The notes: generated by a model not told the origin, from the sequence alone. A stretch of DNA of 64,000 nt from Polaribacter sp. (GCA_029245785.1 JAQWOR010000010.1:1-64000), one strand, 5' to 3'. Positions 37,769-45,056 are shown, counted from the first letter of the stretch. Program-made: numbers and translations.

Positions 37769-38011
37769 ATGAAACTACAACTTTTGTTTTTTGGTATTGT
37801 TAGCGATGTGCTAAAAACTTCATCCTTAGAAATTGAGCTTGCAAACACCTGTTCTGTTCAACATTTAAAAGCCCAATTAGTTGCAATGTATCCTGTTTTA
37901 AAAAACATGGATTCGTACGCAATTGCAGTCAATGAAACCTATGCAACCGATACAACTACTTTACAAGAAAATGATGTTGTGGCCATTATTCCGCCCGTTA
38001 GCGGAGGGTAA
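37769..38011 (+). CDS. moaD: Molybdopterin synthase sulfur carrier subunit MoaD
   Basis: Ubiquitin-like small subunit of molybdopterin synthase, 80 residues. It ends PPVSGG, the C-terminal Gly-Gly that is adenylated by MoeB and thiocarboxylated. The ATG at 37769 gives KLQLLFFGIVSD; an in-frame TTG three codons earlier is less likely. It opens the Moco cluster, 21 bases after the DUF5686 gene. Confidence 0.93.
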   Translation: MKLQLLFFGIVSDVLKTSSLEIELANTCSVQHLKAQLVAMYPVLKNMDSYAIAVNETYATDTTTLQENDVVAIIPPVSGG

Positions 38012-38019
38012 AAATCAAT

Positions 38020-38092
38020 TCGTCATTGCAAATGAAATGAAGCAACCTCTCTAAAGATTGCCACAATTTTTTTCAAAAGTTTCGCAATAACA
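38020..38092. repeat. Dispersed imperfect palindromic element
   Basis: About 73 bases with inverted ends (CGTCATTGCA versus TCGCAATAACA), interior AAGCAACCTC and AGATTGCCAC. It resembles the widespread Bacteroidota element that begins CGTCATTGCGA and contains AAGCAATCT. It fills the gap after moaD and may act as a transcription stop for the convergent genes. Confidence 0.6.
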
Positions 38093-38096
38093 CATT

Positions 38097-38375
38097 TTAT
38101 TTTGATTTCAAATATTTCTTATCAATATAAAAAGTGCCAAAAGGTAAAATAGAAGCAACTAAAACAATTCTAAAAGTTTTACCATTCCATTTTTCAGGAG
38201 TTTTTAGCATAAAAGCCAGTACCACATACACTATAAATAAAATTCCGTGTGGCATTCCCAGCATTTTCACATAACTAGGATCCTCACTAAAGTATTTAAT
38301 TGGGGTTGCAATAAACAATAGCAACAAATAAGAAACTCCTTCTAAAAAACTTACAATTCTAAATATATTTTTCAT
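38097..38375 (-). CDS. DUF3817-family membrane protein
   Basis: A 92-residue protein with about three membrane helices: FRIVSFLEGVSYLLLLFIATPIKY, then MPHGILFIVYVVLAFML, then FRIVLVASILPFGTFYIDKKYL, a DUF3817 pattern. The ATG at 38375 is supported by a -7 promoter box 25 bases upstream. An upstream extension would translate the moaE fragment backwards and is rejected. Function unknown. Confidence 0.85.
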   Translation of the reverse strand: MKNIFRIVSFLEGVSYLLLLFIATPIKYFSEDPSYVKMLGMPHGILFIVYVVLAFMLKTPEKWNGKTFRIVLVASILPFGTFYIDKKYLKSK

Positions 38376-38399
38376 TTTAAAACTTCTAAAATTAGAATG

Positions 38400-38407
38400 C
38401 AAAGATA
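38400..38407 (-). promoter_or_regulatory. Candidate -7 element of the DUF3817 gene
   Basis: Minus-strand TATCTTTG fits TAnnTTTG, 25 bases before the DUF3817 start. Confidence 0.5.
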
Positions 38408-38436
38408 CGTTTTGATTTCCTATTTTTGTAACAGTT

Positions 38437-38520
38437 ATGTCTAAAACCTCTATTAAAATTACTTCAGAAAAACTCAATTTACAAGAATGTTACGATTTTG
38501 TAATATCAATTATTATTTGA
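38437..38520 (+). pseudogene. Truncated moaE 5' copy (27-codon stub)
   Basis: The frame starts MSKTSIKITSEKLNLQEC and continues YDFV before diverging to ISIII and a stop. Bases 38455-38503 are identical to 39228-39276 in the intact moaE (49 bases). The upstream side is also related, including a TATTTTTG promoter box at 38421-38428. It is the remnant of moaE left behind when the toxin-antitoxin segment entered. Confidence 0.85.
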
Positions 38521-38805
38521 CTTTTTTATAGGATCTCGGTGTGTGTTAAACACAGAATATACAATAACTCGATTCTGATATTCTTCGTAGATTATTATGT
38601 ATGGAAATCTTTTTAACGGAACTTCACGAAAGACTGGATTTCTCTTTATTTCAAATAATGCCTTTTCGTTTTTTAAGGTTTGGAAATACCCGTCTAAATA
38701 ATTTAAAAAAACTTCTCCTAATCCAACTTGTTTGGATTCATACCATGCTATTGCAGTATCTATTTCTTCTTGAGCTTTAGGTTCAATGATTAATTTAGAA
38801 CCCAT
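38506..38805 (-). CDS. RelE/ParE-type toxin
   Basis: A 99-residue protein of the RelE/ParE superfamily: IIEPKAQEEIDTAIAWYESK, then FREVPLKRFPYIIIYE and VIVYSVFNTHRDP. It is encoded after, and overlaps by 11 bases, a small antitoxin gene. ParE-like toxins inhibit gyrase and RelE-like ones cleave mRNA on the ribosome; I cannot decide between these. Its stop codon begins three bases from the end of the 49-base moaE repeat, showing how tightly the module is packed into the insertion. Confidence 0.85.
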   Translation of the reverse strand: MGSKLIIEPKAQEEIDTAIAWYESKQVGLGEVFLNYLDGYFQTLKNEKALFEIKRNPVFREVPLKRFPYIIIYEEYQNRVIVYSVFNTHRDPIKKSNNN

Positions 38806-39040
38806 ACTTCTCTTTTAATTCTTGCTTTACTTCGTCCCAAGTAGAACCATCTGTTTCGCCTACATGGTATTTCCGACGACGTTCTTCTACAATTTTATAG
38901 TGTTTTTCAGAAACTGACGATGAAGATTCAACAGCATTCATAGCATCAAAAACACCATCAAGGGCTACAAGTTTTGAATCATCTTGTATAAAGAGGTTAA
39001 ATTGCTCTATTAATTTACTTCTTAATTCTAGTACTCCCAT
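38795..39040 (-). CDS. Antitoxin partner of the RelE/ParE-type toxin
   Basis: An 81-residue protein with an N-terminal helical part (LELRSKLIEQFNLFIQDDSK) and a basic and acidic C terminus (YKIVEERRRKYHVGETDGSTWDEVKQELKEKYGF). The YHVGETDGSTWDEV tail is shared with Bacteroidota addiction-module antitoxins. The ATG at 39040 is chosen over an upstream in-frame codon because a -7 promoter box (39062-39069) lies just before it. Confidence 0.8.
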   Translation of the reverse strand: MGVLELRSKLIEQFNLFIQDDSKLVALDGVFDAMNAVESSSSVSEKHYKIVEERRRKYHVGETDGSTWDEVKQELKEKYGF

Positions 39041-39061
39041 GATATTAATATTTGATACATA

Positions 39062-39069
39062 CAAAAGTA
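39062..39069 (-). promoter_or_regulatory. Candidate -7 element of the toxin-antitoxin operon
   Basis: Minus-strand TACTTTTG fits TAnnTTTG, 21 bases upstream of the antitoxin ATG. Confidence 0.45.
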
Positions 39070-39193
39070 CATAATTCATTCCAAACACATTCTTTTAAAG
39101 AAACATAGGTCAAGACACAACAAAGGATTCGCTTTGACACTATCACATGGGGTGCTTAAAATTAAATGATATAAATATAATAATGAAATTCCC

Positions 39194-39201
39194 TATTTTT
39201 G
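39194..39201 (+). promoter_or_regulatory. Candidate -7 element of moaE
   Basis: TATTTTTG, eight bases before the moaE ATG, a very short leader. The same box precedes the truncated moaE copy at 38421-38428. Confidence 0.45.
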
Positions 39202-39209
39202 CAACAACC

Positions 39210-39632
39210 ATGAGCAAAATAGCCATAAAAATTACTTCAGAAAAACTCAATTTACAAGAATGTTACGATTTTGTAACCGATGACTCTTGTGGCGGAATTA
39301 CTGCCTTTGTGGGAACTGTTAGAAATAGCACACAAAACAAAGAGGTAACACAATTAGATTTTTCTACTTACAAGCCAATGGCAATAAAAGAAATGGAGAA
39401 AATTGCACAGCTGGCATTGGAAAAATTTTCAATAGAAAAAATTGCTATTCACCATGCAGAAGGGCTCTTACAAATTGGAGATATCCCTGTAATTATTACC
39501 GCTTCAGCAGCACATAGAAAGGCTGCTTTTGATGCTTGTCAGTTTGCAATAGACACCTTGAAAGAAACAGTTCCTATTTGGAAAAAAGAACATTTTTCTG
39601 ATGGCGAAATTTGGGTAAATGCCCATCCGTAG
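39210..39632 (+). CDS. moaE: Molybdopterin synthase catalytic subunit MoaE
   Basis: Large subunit of molybdopterin synthase (EC 2.8.1.12), 140 residues, converting precursor Z to molybdopterin with MoaD thiocarboxylate. Family motifs: GGITAFVGTVRN, then YKPMAIKEMEKIA, IHHAEGLLQIGD, and the C-terminal VPIWKKEHFSDGEIWVNAHP with the conserved KKE. The ATG at 39210 matches the start of the upstream truncated copy. The GNAT gene follows after 10 bases. Confidence 0.95.
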   Translation: MSKIAIKITSEKLNLQECYDFVTDDSCGGITAFVGTVRNSTQNKEVTQLDFSTYKPMAIKEMEKIAQLALEKFSIEKIAIHHAEGLLQIGDIPVIITASAAHRKAAFDACQFAIDTLKETVPIWKKEHFSDGEIWVNAHP

Positions 39633-39642
39633 TTCAAAAACT

Positions 39643-40194
39643 ATGCAAAAAACGATCCACTATCAACGGACCAAAAATGATGAAGAATTAAAAGAAATTT
39701 TAGTGCTTCAAGAAAAAAGTAGCCCGCAAAACATCAGTCCTTTAGAAAAAAAAGAAGAAGGCTTTGTGACCGTTCAACATTCATTAACACTCTTAAAAAA
39801 AATGCACGATGCCTGTCCACATATTGTGGCAAAACACCATGAAAAAGTAATTGGGTACGCCTTGTGTATGTTGCCAAAATTTAAAAAAGAGGTTCCTGTT
39901 TTAATCCCGATGTTTCATGAAATTGACAACGAGTTACTTCTCAAAAAAGAGCCTATCAATTATCTGGTAATGGGACAAATTTGCATTGATAAAACTTATC
40001 GAAAACAAGGGGTTTTTAGAGGCTTATATCATTTTATGAAACAAGAAGTTCACAACTCTTTTAATGCGATTATTACTGAAGTTGACGTTAAAAATGTACG
40101 CTCATCTAATGCACACAAAGCCATCGGATTTAAAGAACTGAAAACATACACTTCCAATGGTCAAGAATGGGAGTTGATATTGCTAGAAGTCTAA
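39643..40194 (+). CDS. GNAT-family N-acetyltransferase
   Basis: A 183-residue acetyltransferase. The acetyl-CoA site resembles the GNAT motif A: MGQICIDKTYRKQGVFRGLYHFM, followed by VDVKNVRSSNAHKAIGFKEL. The substrate is unknown. The ATG at 39643 is preferred because it clears the moaE stop; an earlier in-frame ATG at 39619 lies inside moaE. Its end overlaps the convergent moeB by four bases. Nothing links it directly to Moco synthesis. Confidence 0.85.
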   Translation: MQKTIHYQRTKNDEELKEILVLQEKSSPQNISPLEKKEEGFVTVQHSLTLLKKMHDACPHIVAKHHEKVIGYALCMLPKFKKEVPVLIPMFHEIDNELLLKKEPINYLVMGQICIDKTYRKQGVFRGLYHFMKQEVHNSFNAIITEVDVKNVRSSNAHKAIGFKELKTYTSNGQEWELILLEV

Positions 40195-41300
40195 CTAAAT
40201 CCTTGTAACCCTCCAACCAAACTTACAATATTTACTAATGGGAAAGTCTTTTTTAAACTTTTTGTTACTTGATAACTTGTAATTCCTTGTTGGCAAACGA
40301 TCACATATTTTTTATCCTCTTCAACAACAAGATTGTGTGTATTTAATTCTGACAAAGAAATGTGTTTATCAATCGAAAAAGGGTAGTTGGTTTCTTGATT
40401 TTCAATCACAGAAACAATGATGACCTTCAATTGTTCGCTATTCAATAATTCCTTTTTCAACGCATCCGCAGAAATTAGCCAAGCTGAATTTTGGGTTTCA
40501 CAATATGCATCTACATACGTTTCTTTGTTAAAAATTTCTAAGATTCTTCGCTGACGCTCAGAATGGCAAGAATCTAACGAAGTTAGTTGCATTTTCAATT
40601 GAGAATTTTCTAAACTATTATAAATCAACAACTTATTTATAAGCAGAGTTCCAATTCCTGTAATCAATTTCAATACCTCATTTACTTGTTGCATGGCAAT
40701 GATTCCTACAATAGCATTTAACGTTCCCGCTTCCTCACAATTTGGAACATCTGTTGCCATTTTGGGAAATGCATCACGCAAATTCGCACTAAAATCTCCG
40801 TTAGGCTGTGCAACATTAAACGTCGCAACATAGCCGTCAAACTTGTACAAAGAGCCATACACCAATGGTTTTTGTTGCAATACACATGCATCATTAAGCA
40901 AGTATTTGGTGGGTAAACTATCCGTTCCATCAACCACAATATCTGCCTCAGAAATCAACTCTAAAACATTGCTTTTGGTAATTGGCGCATTAGAAAAAGT
41001 AATGTGGGTAAACGGCGCTCTTTGTTTGATAAACTCTGCCAAGACTGCAGATTTTGACTTTCCAATAGCATCTAGCGAATAAAAAACTTGACGGTGTAAA
41101 TTTGTGGTATCTATCGTATCAAAATCTATCAAATGGATTTTCCCTATTCCACTTGCTGCTAAATGCACCGCAATCGGGCTTCCTAAACCACCACATCCAA
41201 CCACCAGCACTTTTGCATTTTGTAGTTTTTGCTGCCCTTTTTTCCCTATTTCAGACAAGGTAATTTGACGTTTAAAAAGTTGTTCTTTGGTGATATTCAT
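40191..41300 (-). CDS. moeB: MoeB/HesA-type adenylyltransferase with C-terminal rhodanese domain
   Basis: Activates the C-terminal Gly-Gly of MoaD by adenylation. The E1-like domain (residues 1-235) has the ATP motif GCGGLGSPIAVHLAASG (35-51), DFDTIDTTNLHRQ and a catalytic-type cysteine in NCEEAGTLN (C188). The zinc CxxC before it is missing (ANLRDAFPK in place of the usual CYRCLFP). A rhodanese-like domain (about 265-369) keeps a cysteine in CQQGITS. Residues 244-255 (SCHSERQRRILE) are encoded by a dispersed repeat at 40541-40568 inserted in frame in the interdomain linker. Confidence 0.9.
   Translation of the reverse strand: MNITKEQLFKRQITLSEIGKKGQQKLQNAKVLVVGCGGLGSPIAVHLAASGIGKIHLIDFDTIDTTNLHRQVFYSLDAIGKSKSAVLAEFIKQRAPFTHITFSNAPITKSNVLELISEADIVVDGTDSLPTKYLLNDACVLQQKPLVYGSLYKFDGYVATFNVAQPNGDFSANLRDAFPKMATDVPNCEEAGTLNAIVGIIAMQQVNEVLKLITGIGTLLINKLLIYNSLENSQLKMQLTSLDSCHSERQRRILEIFNKETYVDAYCETQNSAWLISADALKKELLNSEQLKVIIVSVIENQETNYPFSIDKHISLSELNTHNLVVEEDKKYVIVCQQGITSYQVTKSLKKTFPLVNIVSLVGGLQGFS
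40541..40568. repeat. Dispersed repeat fragment inside moeB
   Basis: AGATTCTTCGCTGACGCTCA and the eight following bases match the common Bacteroidota intergenic element (TGTCATTCTGAGC...GAAGAATCT, read on the minus strand). It encodes the CHSERQRRIL peptide in the MoeB linker. Confidence 0.75.
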
Positions 41301-41330
41301 CTTCTTAGAATCTCTGTTCGTATCGTCTCG

Positions 41331-42440
41331 TTATGATACGCTTTTTAGTTCTTTTTTAATTGCTTCAAATTCTTCTGGAGTGTTGATGTTGCGAATCAAA
41401 TTATCATCAACTTCTACAATTTCAACATCAGAATTAATCAATGTTTTTCTAGGACATGAATATCCTTGTGCTAAATATTGCAATAAAATAGTATATGCTT
41501 TTGGCTCGTAAATAGCAATCAATGGCTCTACAAATTCCTTTCCTTTTCCTTTAATTGCTGTTGCAATTTTAGATGGATTTCTTTTACTTAATAACAACTG
41601 AATCAACGCATCATTTACAAAAGGAAGGTCTGTTGCTAGCACCAACCAAGCAGAATTTGGATCTTTTTGAAAAGCAGAGCAAATTCCGCCAAAAGGACCT
41701 AAATTTAAAAACGCATCGTGTATTTCATTTTTATTTCCGGCATCATTTTGTACCGAATAGTATGTTTTTAACTTATTGTTTTCTAATAAGTCTTTTACAT
41801 GTTCTTTTTGTGGTTTTCCGAAATAAATTAAATCTCCTTTATCTGTTCCCATTCGGGTACTTTTTCCTCCAATCAACACCAATCCTTTTGTTTTCGGAAT
41901 TGTTTCTTGTATCAATTTTGAAATATGATTCGTAATGTTTTCAATATCTGACAATTCATATTGTGGAATTTCTTTCCAGTTCGGAAACTTCTCTTTTAAC
42001 GATTGAAACGGCTCAATTTCTTTCGTTAATTTGATAAAGAATGCTATCTCAGAAATCTGATCAATTCTTTTATTGATAGAGGCTTCCTTTTCTGAATCTA
42101 AAAAAACTAATTGCTTCACACCAGCGTAATGATTCCCATTGACAAACACATAATCATATTGAGAAAATTGTAAACGTTGTGCAAATTTATTGATCTTTCT
42201 AGAAGTAGTTATTTGTAAGTTTCCGTCATGATGAAACACATATTCTGCTAAGTTATTTTTTGCAACATCTTTTGCGTGTGATGCATCAAAGTATGCCAAT
42301 TTATAATTGGACAGCTTTTTAGAAACTTGCTGAACCAAATCAGCAATGACTCCACATTTTGTTCCGAGAATAGCAATTTCACTCGGAGCAAAATTAGCAT
42401 TATTTCTGCGAACTAAATTGGTATGTTTTTTGTGTTTCAT
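41331..42440 (-). CDS. MobA-like nucleotidyltransferase with degenerate MobB-like N-terminal domain
   Basis: A 369-residue fusion. The C-terminal half is a MobA-type molybdenum cofactor guanylyltransferase: VLIGGKSTRMGTDKGDLIYF, NLGPFGGICSAF, then VLATDLPFVND. The N-terminal half starts IAILGTKCGVIADLVQQV, laid out like a MobB P-loop NTPase but without the GxxGSGKT sequence, so it probably does not bind nucleotide in the usual way. The ATG at 42440 is preferred; a TTG 13 codons earlier translates repeat-like sequence. The specific nucleotide (GMP or CMP) cannot be told. Confidence 0.87.
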   Translation of the reverse strand: MKHKKHTNLVRRNNANFAPSEIAILGTKCGVIADLVQQVSKKLSNYKLAYFDASHAKDVAKNNLAEYVFHHDGNLQITTSRKINKFAQRLQFSQYDYVFVNGNHYAGVKQLVFLDSEKEASINKRIDQISEIAFFIKLTKEIEPFQSLKEKFPNWKEIPQYELSDIENITNHISKLIQETIPKTKGLVLIGGKSTRMGTDKGDLIYFGKPQKEHVKDLLENNKLKTYYSVQNDAGNKNEIHDAFLNLGPFGGICSAFQKDPNSAWLVLATDLPFVNDALIQLLLSKRNPSKIATAIKGKGKEFVEPLIAIYEPKAYTILLQYLAQGYSCPRKTLINSDVEIVEVDDNLIRNINTPEEFEAIKKELKSVS

Positions 42441-42486
42441 GCTAAACTTGTTTACGCTGAATTTATTTTCGTGTTTCAATATTTTT

Positions 42487-42570
42487 TGTCATTTCAACGT
42501 TAAGAGAAATCTCTCTCTCTTTTAACATGAGGTTCCTCAATCGACAAAAAAGTCTCATTTCGGAATGACA
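42487..42570. repeat. Dispersed palindromic element between mobA-like and moaC
   Basis: Begins TGTCATTTC and ends GGAATGACA, with an interior rich in CTC/GAG runs (GAGAAATCTC, then TTCCTCAATCGAC). This matches the family of short dispersed elements seen between Bacteroidota genes. Weak hairpin potential. Confidence 0.6.
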
Positions 42571-42580
42571 TATAATTATT

Positions 42581-43051
42581 TTATTTTTTAATATCCGATT
42601 TTCCGCCTGTTTTTTCTTGTAATTTCACTTCTTTAATTACCATTTTTTGTGAAATAGCTTTACACATATCATAAATGGTTAAGCACGTAATATTTACTCC
42701 TGTTAAGGCTTCCATTTCTACACCAGTCTTTCCTTCTATCGTTACCTTACAAAACACTTTTATATGTTCTTCATCTACAATATCAATATCAATATCTACT
42801 CCATTAATTAATAACGGGTGACACATCGGAATCAATTCTGAAGTCTTTTTTACCGCTTGAATTCCGGCGATGATTGCCGTTTGAAAAACGGGTCCTTTTT
42901 TAGTAATTAACTCATCGTCTGTAAAATGAGAAACAATTTCCTTTCCTAAAAACATGGTTGCTTTTGCAACGGCAGTACGTTTTGTAATGTCTTTGTCTGA
43001 AACATTCACCATGTTGGGATTGTTTTTTTTATTGATGTGTGTAAAACTCAT
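42581..43051 (-). CDS. moaC: Cyclic pyranopterin monophosphate synthase MoaC
   Basis: Second enzyme of Moco synthesis (EC 4.6.1.17), converting the MoaA product to cyclic pyranopterin monophosphate. A 156-residue protein with the family motifs MVNVSDKDITKRTAVA, IPMCHPLLI and VEMEALTGVNITCLTIYDMCKAI. Length normal. It is read away from moeA, in the same direction, with a GIY-YIG gene and repeats between them. Confidence 0.95.
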   Translation of the reverse strand: MSFTHINKKNNPNMVNVSDKDITKRTAVAKATMFLGKEIVSHFTDDELITKKGPVFQTAIIAGIQAVKKTSELIPMCHPLLINGVDIDIDIVDEEHIKVFCKVTIEGKTGVEMEALTGVNITCLTIYDMCKAISQKMVIKEVKLQEKTGGKSDIKK

Positions 43052-43093
43052 TTAAAAATTATTAGTGTTAACTATTTCGTTTTTAACTACTTG

Positions 43094-43142
43094 TTCTCGA
43101 TACAAATTTGCTCATACTTCACAAATTCACTCGAACTGACAA
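43094..43142. repeat. Dispersed element, left flank of the GIY-YIG gene
   Basis: Starts TTCTCGATACAAATTTGCTC and ends CACTCGAACTGACAA. The same start and end occur, in the same orientation, at 43507-43560 on the other side of the GIY-YIG gene. Confidence 0.65.
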
Positions 43143-43203
43143 CCATAATGCAACATCGATTGAACCTAGTGCTTAAAAAGAAAATCTAATTAATCTTGAG
43201 ATG

Positions 43204-43494
43204 TTATTTAAATTTCTTCTTTGCTAAATTAGGAAGTTTTTCACACTCATTATGAATCAAAGCTTCTTTTTTAACTCTAGACCATTTTTTTAATTGCTTT
43301 TCCGTTTCAATCGCCATTTCAACATTTGTAAAACTACAGTAAAAAGCCAATTCTACTGGTCTTCTTTTATACGTATAACTATCCTTATGCTTACCTGACT
43401 GATGTTCTACAATTCTCTTTTCTAAATTTGAAGTAATTCCTGTATAATAAGAATTATCTGAACATTTTAGTATGTACACATAATAGGTTTTCAT
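43204..43494 (-). CDS. Single-domain GIY-YIG endonuclease
   Basis: A 96-residue GIY-YIG nuclease-fold protein: YYVYILKCSDNSYYTGITSNLEKRIVEHQSGK, with the Y-V-Y/Y-T-G signature and conserved R, then ETEKQLKKWSRVKKEALI. The ATG at 43494 gives the family-typical MKTYYVYILK. The start lies 12 bases from one copy of a dispersed repeat, and a direct copy of the repeat lies beyond its stop, so the gene looks like cargo of that repeat family. Function of such stand-alone proteins is not settled. Confidence 0.87.
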   Translation of the reverse strand: MKTYYVYILKCSDNSYYTGITSNLEKRIVEHQSGKHKDSYTYKRRPVELAFYCSFTNVEMAIETEKQLKKWSRVKKEALIHNECEKLPNLAKKKFK

Positions 43495-43506
43495 TCTTTC
43501 GAAGTG

Positions 43507-43560
43507 TTCTCGATACATTTTCAATTCACTAGCGCTCATTTAAAACACTCGAACTGACAA
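43507..43560. repeat. Dispersed element, right flank of the GIY-YIG gene
   Basis: TTCTCGATACATTTTCAATT at the left and CACTCGAACTGACAA at the right, in direct orientation with 43094-43142. Any promoter of the GIY-YIG gene must lie in or next to this copy. Confidence 0.65.
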
Positions 43561-43588
43561 TCTTTTTTAATAATAATTATTCTTTAAC

Positions 43589-43641
43589 TGTCACATCGAG
43601 TGAATTTTGCTTTCATTAGAAAGTAGAAATTTGTATCGAGA
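43589..43641. repeat. Inverted third copy of the dispersed element
   Basis: CTGTCACATCGAGTGAATTT through AGAAATTTGTATCGAGAT, the reverse-complement arrangement of the two flanking copies. It lies between the GIY-YIG gene and moeA. Confidence 0.6.
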
Positions 43642-43711
43642 TGCCATCAATTTAAATGCTCTCGATACCGTTTTTTATCATTTCAATCGTAAAAATCACT
43701 CAAAACCTTAA

Positions 43712-45025
43712 TTAACGATACCGAATCACAGGGAAAACGGCCCCTTTTTTAAACTCGGTTTGATCACTTGGCAATTGTATAAAGCCATCTGTTTGCACCA
43801 AACTTGCCAAATCTCCAGAACCATTTCCTCGCATAGGAAACGCCACCAAGTGCCCAAATTTATATTCCAATTTTACTTGTAAAAAGTACGTCATCTTTGG
43901 TTTAAAAGAGAGGTCTTCTCCTAGAATAGCGGTTTCTTGCTCCAATTTTAATCCAACTGACTTATGATACCAAGGATAAAAATACGCCAAACAATTTACA
44001 TAGGTAGAAATAGGGTTTCCAGGAAATGCGAACACAATTGTGTTCTTTTGACTTTTATTCTCTGAACGTTTATTTACCCCCTGTGACACATTGTCCTTCA
44101 CTTCGACATCGCTCAGTGATTTATTACTTTCTTCATCCTGATAAACATCTTGCTCACTCATACCAAAAGTGTCTGTGACACCGAACCAAAATGGTTTTCC
44201 GGGGCGTTGTGCTACTTTATGAAACAATTTTTCTACCCCCAGTTCTTCCAATACTTCAGGTAAAAAATCGTATTTTCCTTTGCTAACTGCTCCGCTAAAA
44301 AGCAAGACATCGTATTCTTGTAAATAGGTTTTTATTTTCTCTTTTAAAATCTGCTTATCATCCGTTATGTGTGCTGCATCTGAATTAATGTGTAAGCTCT
44401 CTAACAGCGAGACCAAGGTGTACACATTGCTTTTTCGTATTTGGTGTGCTAAAGGGTTTTGATCTACTTCAACCAACTCATCTCCTGTAGAAACAACCAT
44501 TACCTTAGGTTGCCTTGCAACTTTTACAAGCGATTTCCCAACAGTTGCCAACACGCCAATTTCTGCAGCAGAAATTATTGTGTTTTGTGAAATTAACAAC
44601 GCTCCTTGTTGCTTGTCTTTTCCTTGTTCGTGAATATTTTGGCCATCATTGATGGCATTTATTTGAATTGTAGCAATGCCGTCTTTTATCTCAACATCTT
44701 CATATCTAATTACAGCCGATGTATTATTTGGTAATACAGCGCCTGTCATTACTTCAATACAATTTTCTGGATTTTGTAACGTGATTTGTCCACTTCCTGC
44801 TGCTTGAATCCCTTCAATTTTAAAGCTACTCTGACCGTTTTTAAACAATGCATAATCAATTGCTATTCCATCCATTGCAACTCTGTTAAAAGGAGGAAAA
44901 TCTCTATCTGCAAGAACCTCTTCTTTTAATACTCTTCCAACAGATTGCATCAATGAGATTTCTTCAACGCCAAAATTTTGCGTTGAATTTAATATCGTTT
45001 GTAAAGCCTCTTGTACTGAAATCAT
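43712..45025 (-). CDS. moeA: Molybdopterin molybdenumtransferase MoeA, with repeat-derived insertion
   Basis: Inserts molybdenum into adenylated molybdopterin (EC 2.10.1.1). The 437-residue protein keeps family motifs FPPFNRVAMDGIAI, EVMTGAVLP, the MPT-binding SGAVSKGKYDFLPEVL near 244-259 and FAFPGNPIS near 332-340. Between GVTDT and TIVFAFPGNP there is an insertion of about 42 residues (287-328) not expected in MoeA, rich in D, E, K, N and S. Its DNA (44042-44167) contains CACTTCGACATCGCTCAGTG, characteristic of dispersed intergenic repeats. The reading frame is kept open, so the protein is probably functional. Confidence 0.93.
   Translation of the reverse strand: MISVQEALQTILNSTQNFGVEEISLMQSVGRVLKEEVLADRDFPPFNRVAMDGIAIDYALFKNGQSSFKIEGIQAAGSGQITLQNPENCIEVMTGAVLPNNTSAVIRYEDVEIKDGIATIQINAINDGQNIHEQGKDKQQGALLISQNTIISAAEIGVLATVGKSLVKVARQPKVMVVSTGDELVEVDQNPLAHQIRKSNVYTLVSLLESLHINSDAAHITDDKQILKEKIKTYLQEYDVLLFSGAVSKGKYDFLPEVLEELGVEKLFHKVAQRPGKPFWFGVTDTFGMSEQDVYQDEESNKSLSDVEVKDNVSQGVNKRSENKSQKNTIVFAFPGNPISTYVNCLAYFYPWYHKSVGLKLEQETAILGEDLSFKPKMTYFLQVKLEYKFGHLVAFPMRGNGSGDLASLVQTDGFIQLPSDQTEFKKGAVFPVIRYR
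44042..44167. repeat. Repeat-derived in-frame insertion in moeA
   Basis: 126 bases encoding residues 287-328. The centre (about 44080-44118) has TGTGACACATTGTCCTTCAC and TTCGACATCGCTCAGTGA, matching a dispersed Bacteroidota element with TGTGACA ends. The outer parts are of unclear origin. Confidence 0.6.
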
Positions 45026-45056
45026 ATCATGTCAAAATACCATTCGTAGGTAAATT

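Noticed and set aside
38376..38477. N-terminal extension of the DUF3817 protein up to 38477
   Set aside because: The extension would translate the antisense of the moaE stub and its promoter; the ATG at 38375 after a promoter box is a better start.
43495..43539. N-terminal extension of the GIY-YIG protein (MSASELKMYREHFER)
   Set aside because: It is a translation of the dispersed repeat at 43507-43560, and the family starts at MKTYYVYILK.
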